Shown here piece by piece: positions 1-6,462 of a stretch of DNA of 19,558 nucleotides. A program made the position numbers and the translations under genes. Source of the DNA: Firmicutes bacterium AM55-24TS (GTDB lineage: Bacteria; Bacillota; Clostridia; UBA1381). Numbering within the stretch: position 1 is the first letter of the stretch; each line of letters begins with the position of its first letter. Below the pieces are notes generated by a model. That model was given only the letters and a program-made list of their open reading frames with translations. It was not told the origin of the DNA and ran no database searches. The stretch spans positions 1-19,558 of the forward strand of contig QTVU01000048.1 of NCBI GenBank assembly GCA_003460745.1. The letters are read 5' to 3'.

Positions 1-13
1 TTATAAATAACTG

Positions 14-42
14 TTGACATTTAGAATAATTAGCTGTATAAT
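14..42 (+). promoter_or_regulatory. Consensus sigma-A promoter
   Basis: TTGACA at 14-19 and TATAAT at 37-42 are separated by exactly 17 bases, a perfect vegetative promoter. It lies about 75 bases upstream of the ATG of the DUF2264 gene and should drive it. Confidence 0.8.
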
Positions 43-117
43 AGATATATCAAATAAATCAATTGTTACATTTAATCGTTATAATTTAATATGTCAAATA
101 ATTAATAGAGATACAAA

Positions 118-1816
118 ATGAGTACAGTTTATAATAAAAAAATATTTTACAGATTTGCTTGAAAAGCTTGTGCTTCCTTTAAAAGAGCATTATTCCGAAG
201 AATGTGCCAATCTTTATCTTGGACATACCGGAGCCGCTTTCGAGGACCGTACAATTCCTATGGAAGGCTTTTCAAGAGTTTTATGGGGACTTGTTCCTTT
301 ATGGGTAGGTGGCGAAAATATCGAAGATTTTTCGGAAATATACGCCAAAGGTTTAAGTGCCGGAACAAACCCAAACTCAAAAGAATACTGGGGCGGATTT
401 AGAAATTACGACCAAAAGTTCGTTGAAATTGCCGCTATAGCTTACGGCTTGCTTTTAGCTCCCGACAAGCTATGGGAACCGCTTGACGATAACGTAAAAA
501 AGAATCTTGCAGACTTCTTGCTTTTAAGCAATTCATACGAAGTATCGGATAACAACTGGCGTCTGTTCCCCGTACTTGTAAACCTTGCTCTAAAGAGTTT
601 ATCACAGCCTTACGACCAACATTTAATCGATTTTGGTTTGGAAAGACTTGATTCATATTATCTCGGCAACGGTTGGTATAAAGACGGCGTTACGGAACAA
701 CGTGATTATTATATTCCATTCGCTTTGCATTTCTACAGCTTAATATACGCCAAAGTATGCTAAAAAAGCGACCCCGAAAGAAGTGCATTATACAAAGAAC
801 GTGCCGCAGAATTTGCAAAACAATATATCTATTGGTTTGACGATAAAGGTCGTGCATTGGTATACGGACGTTCACTTACATACAGATTTGCACAAGCGGC
901 ATTCTGGAGTGCGTGTATATATGCCGATGTACCCGTGTTCAGTCACGGAATTATCAAGGGCATAATCGTAAGACACTTTGAAGAATGGTTTTCTCATCCG
1001 ATAACCGATAACGGCGGTGTTCTTACAATAGGTTACAGATACACTAATTTACATATGTCAGAAAGCTACAATTCTCCGGGGTCACCATACTGGAGTTTGA
1101 AAGCATTTATATTGCTTGCACTTCCGGGAAATCATCCGTTTTGGCAAGCAGAACCGTTACCGTTCCCGCTATTCGACCAATACCAAACAGTATTGCAGTC
1201 GGAGGCTCAGCTGATAATTCAGCATAGCGGTAATGCAGTAACCGCTCTCACACCGGGTAGGTTACATTACATCAATCATGTTCATGTGTCAGAGAAATAC
1301 TGCAAATTTGCATACAGTTCGGAATTTGGTTTCAGTGTTCCACGCTCAAACAAATTCTTCAATCAATCAGGTGCAGACAGTACTCTCTCATTTGAAATAG
1401 ACGGCTACATTTTCACTCGCAGACTCTCCCTAAAAATATCTGTGAAAGAAAATTCTCTTTTCTCTCTCTGGTCTCCTTTCAAAGGTATCAAAGTCGAAAC
1501 TACTCTCATCCCTATTGAAGGGGGACATATTCACCGTCATAAAGTCACAAGTGATTATGATTGCATAGCTCGTGACGCAGGTTTTTCAGTATCATGCGTT
1601 GACGGTGCAGAATGTACATCATTCGAAAGCAACGGGGTTGTTACAGTTAAAAACAACTTCTCTTTCTGCTCTGTTGAAAGCACAACGGGTGGTACTCCCG
1701 AAGTGGTATCGTTCCACCCGAATACAAGCCTTGTATATCAAAAAACGGCTACACCGTTTGTCTCATACAAGATAAAAAAAGGCATAACAGAGTTGGAAAC
1801 AATCGTAAAATATTAA
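118..1816 (+). pseudogene. DUF2264 protein gene, broken by a frameshift and an in-frame stop
   Basis: The translation matches my memory of the DUF2264 family (LYLGHTGAAFEDRT, FSRVLWGLVPLW, YRFAQAAFWSA), whose function is unknown and which often sits near polysaccharide degradation genes. Two lesions are visible. Frame 1 from ATG 118 reads MSTVYNKK and ends at a TGA, while the rest continues in frame 2 as YFTDLLEKL from 143; the switch falls in an A7 run (136-142), consistent with one extra A. A TAA at 761-763 interrupts frame 2, and the same frame continues directly as KSDPERSALYKERAAEF to the true end at 1816. The two open parts run from TTG 155 to 763 and from 764 to 1816. Repairing both gives about 565 residues with no gap in homology. 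A start at TTG 155 is possible but has no good ribosome site and would drop the conserved N-terminus. Either a recent pseudogene or partly an assembly error. Confidence 0.75.
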
Positions 1817-1847
1817 TTAGTTTACCCTATCCATAAATTTTACATCA

Positions 1848-1882
1848 CAAAACCACCTCATCCATTGTTTGAGGTGGTTTTT
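1848..1882 (+). terminator. Intrinsic terminator of the DUF2264 gene
   Basis: AAAACCACCTCA (1849-1860) pairs perfectly with TGAGGTGGTTTT (1870-1881) across a 9-base loop and runs into a T tract. It starts about 30 bases after the stop codon. Confidence 0.85.
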
Positions 1883-1967
1883 GTGTATTTGCAAAAATAT
1901 CGTCCTCAAGAATACTCTGGTAATAATCATATAATAATCTTTTGATTACTCATTTTGCAAAACACAA
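1881..1967. repeat. Imperfect inverted repeat outside the element end
   Basis: TTGTGTATTTGCAAAA (1881-1896) is inverted as TTTTGCAAAACACAA (1953-1967), with one unpaired A. The 56 bases between are very AT-rich. It starts in the T tract of the preceding terminator and contains no gene. From 1968 to 2032 I see only AT-rich sequence. Confidence 0.5.
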
Positions 1968-2031
1968 GTTTCGATGAATTTGTATTACCGCAATGGAATA
2001 CCATAACTGAATTAATAATTATATAAAATAA

Positions 2032-2045
2032 AAAACAATGCCGTT
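2032..2045 (+). repeat. Left terminal inverted repeat of the element (candidate att site)
   Basis: AAAACAATGCCGTT here matches the reverse complement of 13794-13807 at 13 of 14 positions. It sits just outside the recombinase promoter. Large resolvases of the TnpX type act at ends with short imperfect inverted repeats, so this is a plausible recombinase binding site. Confidence 0.55.
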
Positions 2046-2077
2046 AGTTTGGTTTTACCCACCCTAACGGTTATACT
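2041..2077 (+). promoter_or_regulatory. Recombinase promoter overlapping a palindrome
   Basis: TTGGTT (2049-2054) and TATACT (2072-2077) are spaced by 17 bases, about 80 bases before the recombinase start. The -35 and spacer lie inside the inverted repeat CCGTTAG (2041-2047) / CTAACGG (2064-2070). The left arm shares CCGTT with the element end. The recombinase could thus repress its own promoter by binding its site; that is inference. Confidence 0.45.
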
Positions 2078-2159
2078 ATAAGCAGATAGACAAAGGGTGT
2101 GTTTCACAAGCACGACCGATGTTTACCTGCTTAATTACATAAAGAAGGGAGGTAAAACC

Positions 2160-3863
2160 GTGGCAAAGAAAGAAGAAATCAAAATTACAGCTCTATATGA
2201 GCGTTTATCAAGAGATGATGAACAGGCTGGAGAATCAAACTCCATCCAGAACCAAAAGAAATATCTTGAAGAATATGCCCGTCAGCATGGGCTGAGAAAT
2301 ATCCGGCACTTCTATGATGACGGCTATTCCGGCACGAACTTTAATCGTCCCGGTTTTGCCGCCCTGCTGGAAGAAGTCGAAGCCGGACGAGTGGAGACCC
2401 TTATGGTAAAGGATCTCAGTCGTTTTGGTAGAAACTATCTGCAAGTTGGCTACTACACAGAAATCCTTTTCCCGAAAAAGGGCGTTCGGTTCATAGCCAT
2501 CAACAACAATGTAGACAGTGCTACCCCGCAGGACAATGACTTCACGCCGTTCTTGAACATCATGAACGAGTGGTACGCCAAGGACACCAGCAACAAAATC
2601 AAGGCAATCTTCAAGTCCAGAATGAAAGACGGAATGCGATGCAGCGGCTCTATCCCGTATGGCTACAAGAGGAAGCCGGACGATAAGCAGACCCTCATCG
2701 TGGACGAGCCAGCCGCAGAGGTTGTCAGAAAAATCTTCCGTCTGGTTTGTCAGGGCAACAGCACCACCGCCATTGCGGAAATGCTGACAGCAGACAAAGT
2801 GCTGATTCCCTCCGCTTATGCAGCCTTAAATCAGCCGAAGAATTGCAGACACAAGAATGTGGCAGACCCTTACCGATGGAGTGCAACCACCGTTGGCTAC
2901 ATCCTTGATCGGCAGGAATATCTCGGTCATACTGTGTTGGGCAAATCCATCTGCGAGAACTTCAAGACCAAGCAGCGCAGAGCCGCAACGCCGGACGAGC
3001 TGATGATTTTTCCCGATACGCATGAAGCCATCATCGACCAAGACACATGGGATATTGCCAGAAAGATCCGCTCGAAGAAAAAGCCGAGAGTGGCGAACGG
3101 CACCTACTCCCACCGCCTGTCCGGCTTGGTGTACTGTGCTGACTGCGGCGCAAGAATGGGATTTATCAGCCCTGAAGCAAATCATAGCGAAAAGCACTAT
3201 GATTCAGATTCCGCTTTTCAATGTGGCAATTATCGGAGCAAGAGCGGAGAATGTGTTTCTCACTATGTAAAAACATCGGTTCTGGAAGCAGCAATCTTAC
3301 AGGCAATTCAGGCAGTAAGCAAATATGTCCTTGAAAACGAGGACGAGTTTATTCAGCAGCTCAAAGTCGTTTGGAATGAGCAGCAGACCAGAACAGCAAA
3401 CAACGGCTATCAGGAACTTGCCGAAGCAAAGAAGCGAATGGCTGAGCTGGACGAGAAAATCAACAAGCTCTATGAGAGTACCTTGAGCGGCTTGCTGCCG
3501 GAGCGACAGGCACAGCGCATGATTCAGCAGTACGATGAAGAACAGATTTTGCTGGAAAAGCGTGTTGCAGAGCTGGAAAATCTGGTTCAGCAGGACGAAA
3601 TCAAGCAGGTGGACGCATCCCGTTTTATCGCTCTGGTCAAGAAATACCGGGACTGCGAGGAGCTGACCGACACTATGCTCTATGCATTCATTGACAGGAT
3701 TGAGGTTCACGAAGCCACAGGCGGTCGAACCATTTACCGCCAGCAGAACATTGATATTCATTTCAATTTCATCGGTAACTACTACCCGCCTGTTGAAGCT
3801 GTTTCCGAGGAAGAACGCATTGCCGCCATCGAAGCCGAACAGCTGCGAAAGAAGCAGGAATAG
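2160..3863 (+). CDS. Large serine recombinase (resolvase + recombinase + zinc ribbon + DUF4368)
   Basis: Site-specific recombinase expected to excise and insert the element. I chose GTG 2160 because GGGAGGT lies 6 bases upstream and the protein then begins AKKEEIKITALYERLS, as in the family; this gives 567 residues. The resolvase domain spans about 8-155 with the nucleophile Ser17 in YERLS and the motifs DGYSGTNFNRPGF and DLSRFGRN. The recombinase domain follows (GSIPYGYKRK, about 175-310). A zinc ribbon starts at Cys326-x2-Cys329, then a coiled coil (about 415-500), then a DUF4368-like end (IDRIEVHE...YRQQNIDIHFNFIG). The stop is a TAG at 3861-3863, after which the same frame stays open to 4565, so the ancestral protein was probably about 800 residues. 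All catalytic parts lie before the TAG, so activity may survive. TnpX-like, but I cannot assign tnpX itself. Confidence 0.92.
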   Translation: MAKKEEIKITALYERLSRDDEQAGESNSIQNQKKYLEEYARQHGLRNIRHFYDDGYSGTNFNRPGFAALLEEVEAGRVETLMVKDLSRFGRNYLQVGYYTEILFPKKGVRFIAINNNVDSATPQDNDFTPFLNIMNEWYAKDTSNKIKAIFKSRMKDGMRCSGSIPYGYKRKPDDKQTLIVDEPAAEVVRKIFRLVCQGNSTTAIAEMLTADKVLIPSAYAALNQPKNCRHKNVADPYRWSATTVGYILDRQEYLGHTVLGKSICENFKTKQRRAATPDELMIFPDTHEAIIDQDTWDIARKIRSKKKPRVANGTYSHRLSGLVYCADCGARMGFISPEANHSEKHYDSDSAFQCGNYRSKSGECVSHYVKTSVLEAAILQAIQAVSKYVLENEDEFIQQLKVVWNEQQTRTANNGYQELAEAKKRMAELDEKINKLYESTLSGLLPERQAQRMIQQYDEEQILLEKRVAELENLVQQDEIKQVDASRFIALVKKYRDCEELTDTMLYAFIDRIEVHEATGGRTIYRQQNIDIHFNFIGNYYPPVEAVSEEERIAAIEAEQLRKKQE

Positions 3864-4565
3864 GGCAAACGCTCGGAAGAACGCAGAAAGCAAAAGCTGT
3901 ATGCTATGCGAGAAGCTGCGGAAGCCGGAGACCCGGTCGCTATCGCACAGTATGAAGAACATCTGGCATATCAGCGTGAACGAAATCAGAAGCACCGCCA
4001 GAAGCTAAAGGAAGCCAGAGAAGCCAGCCCGGAATATATCAGTCAGTTAGAGGAAAAAGAGCGCATCAAGCATGAAAAGATGCTCGAAACTGAGCGTAAG
4101 CGAGTGGAGCGAGCCAAAAAGAAAAACAAACTGACACGGGCTGAGCTGAAAGAAAAGGCAAAGACAGACCCCGAAGCAGCCAAGCAGCTGGAAGCAATGA
4201 GAGCCAAGGAAGCCGAAGCCAGACAGCGCAAAAAGGAGCGTGAGGAAGCGAGGATGGCAGCTGATCCAGAGTACGCCGCCATGATGGAAGCCCGAAAAAA
4301 GGAGTATATCCGCACAAGGACTGCCAAGCGCAAAGCTGAACACGAAGCCCTTGTGGAGCTTGCCAAGACCGATGAAGAAGCCGCAAGGAAGCTGGCTGAG
4401 AAGCGGAAATATCAGAGCGAAGCCACCGTTAGGTGCTATCAGAAATTGAAAGCCGATGCGGAAGCCGGAGACCCCGAAGCCATCAAACGATACGAAGCCC
4501 ACCTTGCCAAGCGCAGAGAGGACTACCACAAAAAGAAAGCAGAAAAGGAGGATATTCCAGCATGA
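3864..4565 (+). pseudogene. C-terminal extension of the recombinase, separated by an amber codon
   Basis: This is the same reading frame as the recombinase, starting right after its TAG at 3861. The first ATG is 3906, with no ribosome binding site before it, so independent translation looks unlikely. The 233 residues are extremely charged and helical (Glu, Lys, Arg, Ala) and consist of about six imperfect repeats of 30-36 residues around an (A/T/S)DPE(A/Y) core: GDPVAIAQYEEHLA, SPEYISQLEE, DPEAAKQLEA, DPEYAAMMEA, DEEAARKLAE and GDPEAIKRYEAHLA. The first and last are the most alike, and a 17-base identical DNA stretch occurs at 3918-3934 and 4458-4474. It ends by overlapping the next start in an ATGA. 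A CAG or AAG to TAG change would explain the break; readthrough cannot be excluded. Function unknown, possibly nucleic-acid or protein contact. Confidence 0.6.
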
Positions 4566-4723
4566 ACGAGTTATGGATAGTCAGATTTGTCCGCAAGGAC
4601 GGCAAGCCGGACGAGGAATATTACTATCGTTCTCTTGCCGAAGCAGAGCATCACAAGAACCTGTTTCTGAACGATGATTCCGGGCTGTATGAGCGCATTG
4701 AAATCATCAGCGACAAGCATTAA
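4562..4723 (+). CDS. Small conserved element protein, function unknown
   Basis: A 53-residue protein starting MNELWIVRFVRKDGKPDE. AGGAGG lies 11 bases upstream of the ATG, and the ATG overlaps the previous stop (ATGA), suggesting translational coupling to the recombinase extension. The fold looks like a small beta-beta-alpha unit (WIVRFVRKDGKPDEEYYYRSLAEAEHH), with no catalytic motif. The tnpV ribosome site begins in its stop codon (TAAGGAGG), so the genes form one operon. I do not recognise a named family. Confidence 0.7.
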   Translation: MNELWIVRFVRKDGKPDEEYYYRSLAEAEHHKNLFLNDDSGLYERIEIISDKH

Positions 4724-4733
4724 GGAGGACATT

Positions 4734-5080
4734 ATGGAACTGAAATTCATCAAGAGCGGAGATTACTACATCCCCGACATTCAACTGCAAAACCCGAATA
4801 TCCGTCTTGGAAAGTGGGGGCTGATGCGAAAGTCGTATCTGCGGATAGCACAGCCGTTTCTCTTTTCGGAGATGGTACTGAGCGAAACGCTATATCCCAT
4901 TGTGCGGAAATTGAAGCCGCCGCCAAGAGCCGTATGAACACCATCCTTCCCCAGCTGATGAAACAATACGGCGTGACCGAACGGCTCAAAGCCGCAAATC
5001 AGCTTGAATGGGTTCGCCAGATGAACGCTTGTGTGGCACAGGCAGAGGAAGTCATTAAGGACGAGCTGATTTACAGCTAA
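4734..5080 (+). pseudogene. tnpV: TnpV, frameshifted
   Basis: TnpV is a small protein of Tn4451-type elements with no established biochemical role. The start at ATG 4734 has AGGAGG 7 bases upstream and reads MELKFIKSGDYYIPDI, the usual TnpV beginning. At CCC 4896-4898 the homology jumps to the +2 frame, which gives HCAEIEAAAKSRM and the family's C-terminal signature ANQLEWVRQMNACVAQAEEV to the stop at 5080. A fourth C would restore a 115-residue protein, close to the normal family length. As read, the first frame stops at 4937 with about 67 residues. Single-base loss in a C run may be real decay or an assembly error. Confidence 0.8.
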
Positions 5081-5094
5081 GCAAGGAGGAAACC

Positions 5095-5394
5095 ATGGGA
5101 CTGATAAAGCTAATCATTAAGATTCTGGTGCTGCCGCTGGTTGCGGCAGTCACCTTGATACAATGGGTCGGTATCTTCTTCACGCAGTTTTCGACCGTTA
5201 TCTTCAATCTGCTTGCCGGGCTGATGTTCCTGATAACGATTGCCGGATGGATGTTCGGCATCAGCGCAGGAGCAGAAACGCTCCGACTGCTGGCAGTTGC
5301 CTTTGTGGTCTTTATCATCCCTCACATTGCGGAATGGCTGATTATTAGAATCGCCGTTATTAACTACGGACTGCGTGATTTTATCAAGTCCTGA
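5095..5394 (+). CDS. CD1845-like small membrane protein
   Basis: A 99-residue, strongly hydrophobic protein resembling the CD1845 family found in clostridial conjugative and mobilizable elements, whose role is unknown. Hydrophobic stretches at about 6-25 (LIIKILVLPLVAAVTLI), 32-55 and 60-90 suggest two or three membrane segments. AAGGAGG lies 7 bases before the ATG. It begins 14 bases after tnpV and is followed at once by an intrinsic terminator, so it is the last gene of the recombinase operon. Confidence 0.75.
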   Translation: MGLIKLIIKILVLPLVAAVTLIQWVGIFFTQFSTVIFNLLAGLMFLITIAGWMFGISAGAETLRLLAVAFVVFIIPHIAEWLIIRIAVINYGLRDFIKS

Positions 5395-5417
5395 CCCAAC
5401 AATTTTATATCGTCAGC

Positions 5418-5457
5418 AAAGCGACAGGTATTTCCTTGTGAAGTCCCTGTCGCTTTT
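5418..5457 (+). terminator. Intrinsic terminator after the recombinase-tnpV operon
   Basis: AAAGCGACAGG (5418-5428) pairs with CCTGTCGCTTT (5446-5456) and is followed by TTTATTTTAT. It ends the leading operon 24 bases after the CD1845-like stop codon. Confidence 0.8.
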
Positions 5458-5486
5458 ATTTTATCAAATTAAAGGAGAGTAAAACG

Positions 5487-5786
5487 ATGACAATGAACCA
5501 GAAGAAAGCACTGTACGCCTTTGGCTGTCCCAACCGTAAAGCAACGGTCAACCGTTTCTGTACGCTGGCAGAACTTGCCCCTGATCCGGCTGTAAAGCAT
5601 TTCTTCCTTGCAATCGCAAGGGAAATGAATGCCCCGACCGCCGACCGTTGGTATCGCTGTATGTTCTTCAATCTCCGCTTAGAGATGGAAACATATCTGC
5701 GCTATGAAAAGGCTTTTGAGCGCATCGTGAGTGGCTGTCCGGCAGCTGAATGGGAGGATGACGAGTATGACCTTGACGAAGTATGA
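5487..5786 (+). CDS. Small accessory protein of the element, function unknown
   Basis: A 99-residue soluble protein starting MTMNQKKALYAFGCPNRKATV, with AAGGAGAG 9 bases before the ATG. It is mostly helical, with a very acidic tail (EWEDDEYDLDEV). No catalytic or DNA-binding motif is visible. Its 3' end overlaps the next gene by 20 bases, so the two are probably co-translated. Similar small proteins occur at this place in related clostridial elements, by memory only; I do not recognise a named family. Confidence 0.7.
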   Translation: MTMNQKKALYAFGCPNRKATVNRFCTLAELAPDPAVKHFFLAIAREMNAPTADRWYRCMFFNLRLEMETYLRYEKAFERIVSGCPAAEWEDDEYDLDEV

Positions 5787-5997
5787 GAAAGAGACCATTA
5801 TCCTGTTCAACGAGGGCGAGGACACCGCCCACATCCAGACCTACAATGCCGGACTGCGGAAGCGGCTGGCAGCGTTCAGTAAGAAGCACCCCGACCTTTG
5901 CCGCTTGGAAAAGTCCTTCGCCCAGGGCGGCGTGATCTATGTGCTGGACAAGTCCAGACTGTCTATTAGGGTTCAAAAGCCGAACGGAATAATGTAA
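5767..5997 (+). CDS. Small accessory protein of the element, function unknown
   Basis: A 76-residue protein starting at ATG 5767 (MTLTKYEKETIILFNEGEDTA), chosen because GGGAGG lies about 10 bases upstream inside the previous gene. It reads as an N-terminal helical part followed by beta strands (GGVIYVLDKSRLSIRVQKP). Proteins beginning TLTKYE.ETII.FNE are common in Firmicute mobile elements but have no described function that I know of. It ends the accessory pair; a large hairpin follows. Confidence 0.7.
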   Translation: MTLTKYEKETIILFNEGEDTAHIQTYNAGLRKRLAAFSKKHPDLCRLEKSFAQGGVIYVLDKSRLSIRVQKPNGIM

Positions 5998-6011
5998 CAG
6001 TTAGGGGCGAT

Positions 6012-6054
6012 ATGCGGTCAAAATGTCGGGTTTGCATCCGATGTTTTGACCGCA
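6012..6054 (+). repeat. Long hairpin between backbone and cargo
   Basis: TGCGGTCAAAA (6013-6023) is the exact inverse of TTTTGACCGCA (6044-6054). With two G-U pairs the stem continues through TGTCGG/CCGATG to 17 base pairs around a loop of about 8 bases. No T tract follows, so it is not a standard terminator. It marks the border between the GC-rich backbone and the low-GC cargo. The rest of 5998-6135 shows nothing else. Confidence 0.6.
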
Positions 6055-6150
6055 GCTACATAGCAAGGTATAGATCATTAGCCATCCCGTTTCCATCAGA
6101 GTTCTTAGTTTAAGGCGCACCAATATCCAAAGCCGATGATTACTATATAC

Positions 6151-6179
6151 TTGAAAAATTCACTTTATCGTGATATAAT
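6151..6179 (+). promoter_or_regulatory. Extended -10 promoter of the restriction-modification operon
   Basis: TTGAAA (6151-6156) and TATAAT (6174-6179) are 17 bases apart, with TGA just before the -10 forming an extended -10 element. It lies 35 bases upstream of the regulator's ATG. Confidence 0.75.
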
Positions 6180-6213
6180 ACCGATGTTAGATTTCTTGCG
6201 AACGGAGGGCAAT

Positions 6214-6462
6214 ATGGCTGTAACATATAAGAAACTATTTCATTTGTTGATAGACCAAGGCATACAAGCTTCCGAATTGACTGAAAAAGCCGGGTTCAGT
6301 CCAAATATTCTGACCCGATTAAGGCGTGATCAGTATGTATCGTTGGACAGCATTGAGAAAATCTGTCTTGCTTTGAATTGTAAGGTAGATGATATTTTAG
6401 AATTTGTGCAGGACGATAAGTCTCATAAACTAAGTCAGGAGGAACAACATGGAACTGATTGA
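6214..6462 (+). CDS. XRE/Cro-type HTH regulator of the RM operon
   Basis: An 82-residue protein whose helix-turn-helix covers about residues 6-62: LFHLLIDQGIQASELTEKAG, then SPNILTRLRRDQYVSLDSIE and the usual end ICLALNCKVDDILEF. I chose ATG 6214 (MAVTYKKL) since CGGAGGG lies 7 bases upstream; an upstream ATG at 6136 would include the promoter. The gene overlaps the RM gene by 14 bases, so both are co-transcribed and coupled. By analogy with controller (C) proteins of RM systems it probably sets expression of the nuclease and methylase, but small XRE proteins have many roles and no operator is obvious. Confidence 0.85.
   Translation: MAVTYKKLFHLLIDQGIQASELTEKAGFSPNILTRLRRDQYVSLDSIEKICLALNCKVDDILEFVQDDKSHKLSQEEQHGTD

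Noticed and set aside
3297..3995. 232-codon minus-strand frame opposite the recombinase C-terminus
   Set aside because: Shadow of the recombinase; Leu/Phe-rich complement of coiled-coil codons and no ribosome site.
4043..4529. Several 106-160-codon minus-strand frames opposite the repeat extension
   Set aside because: They are Ser/Leu/Phe-rich complements of the Glu/Lys-rich repeats, with no start signals.
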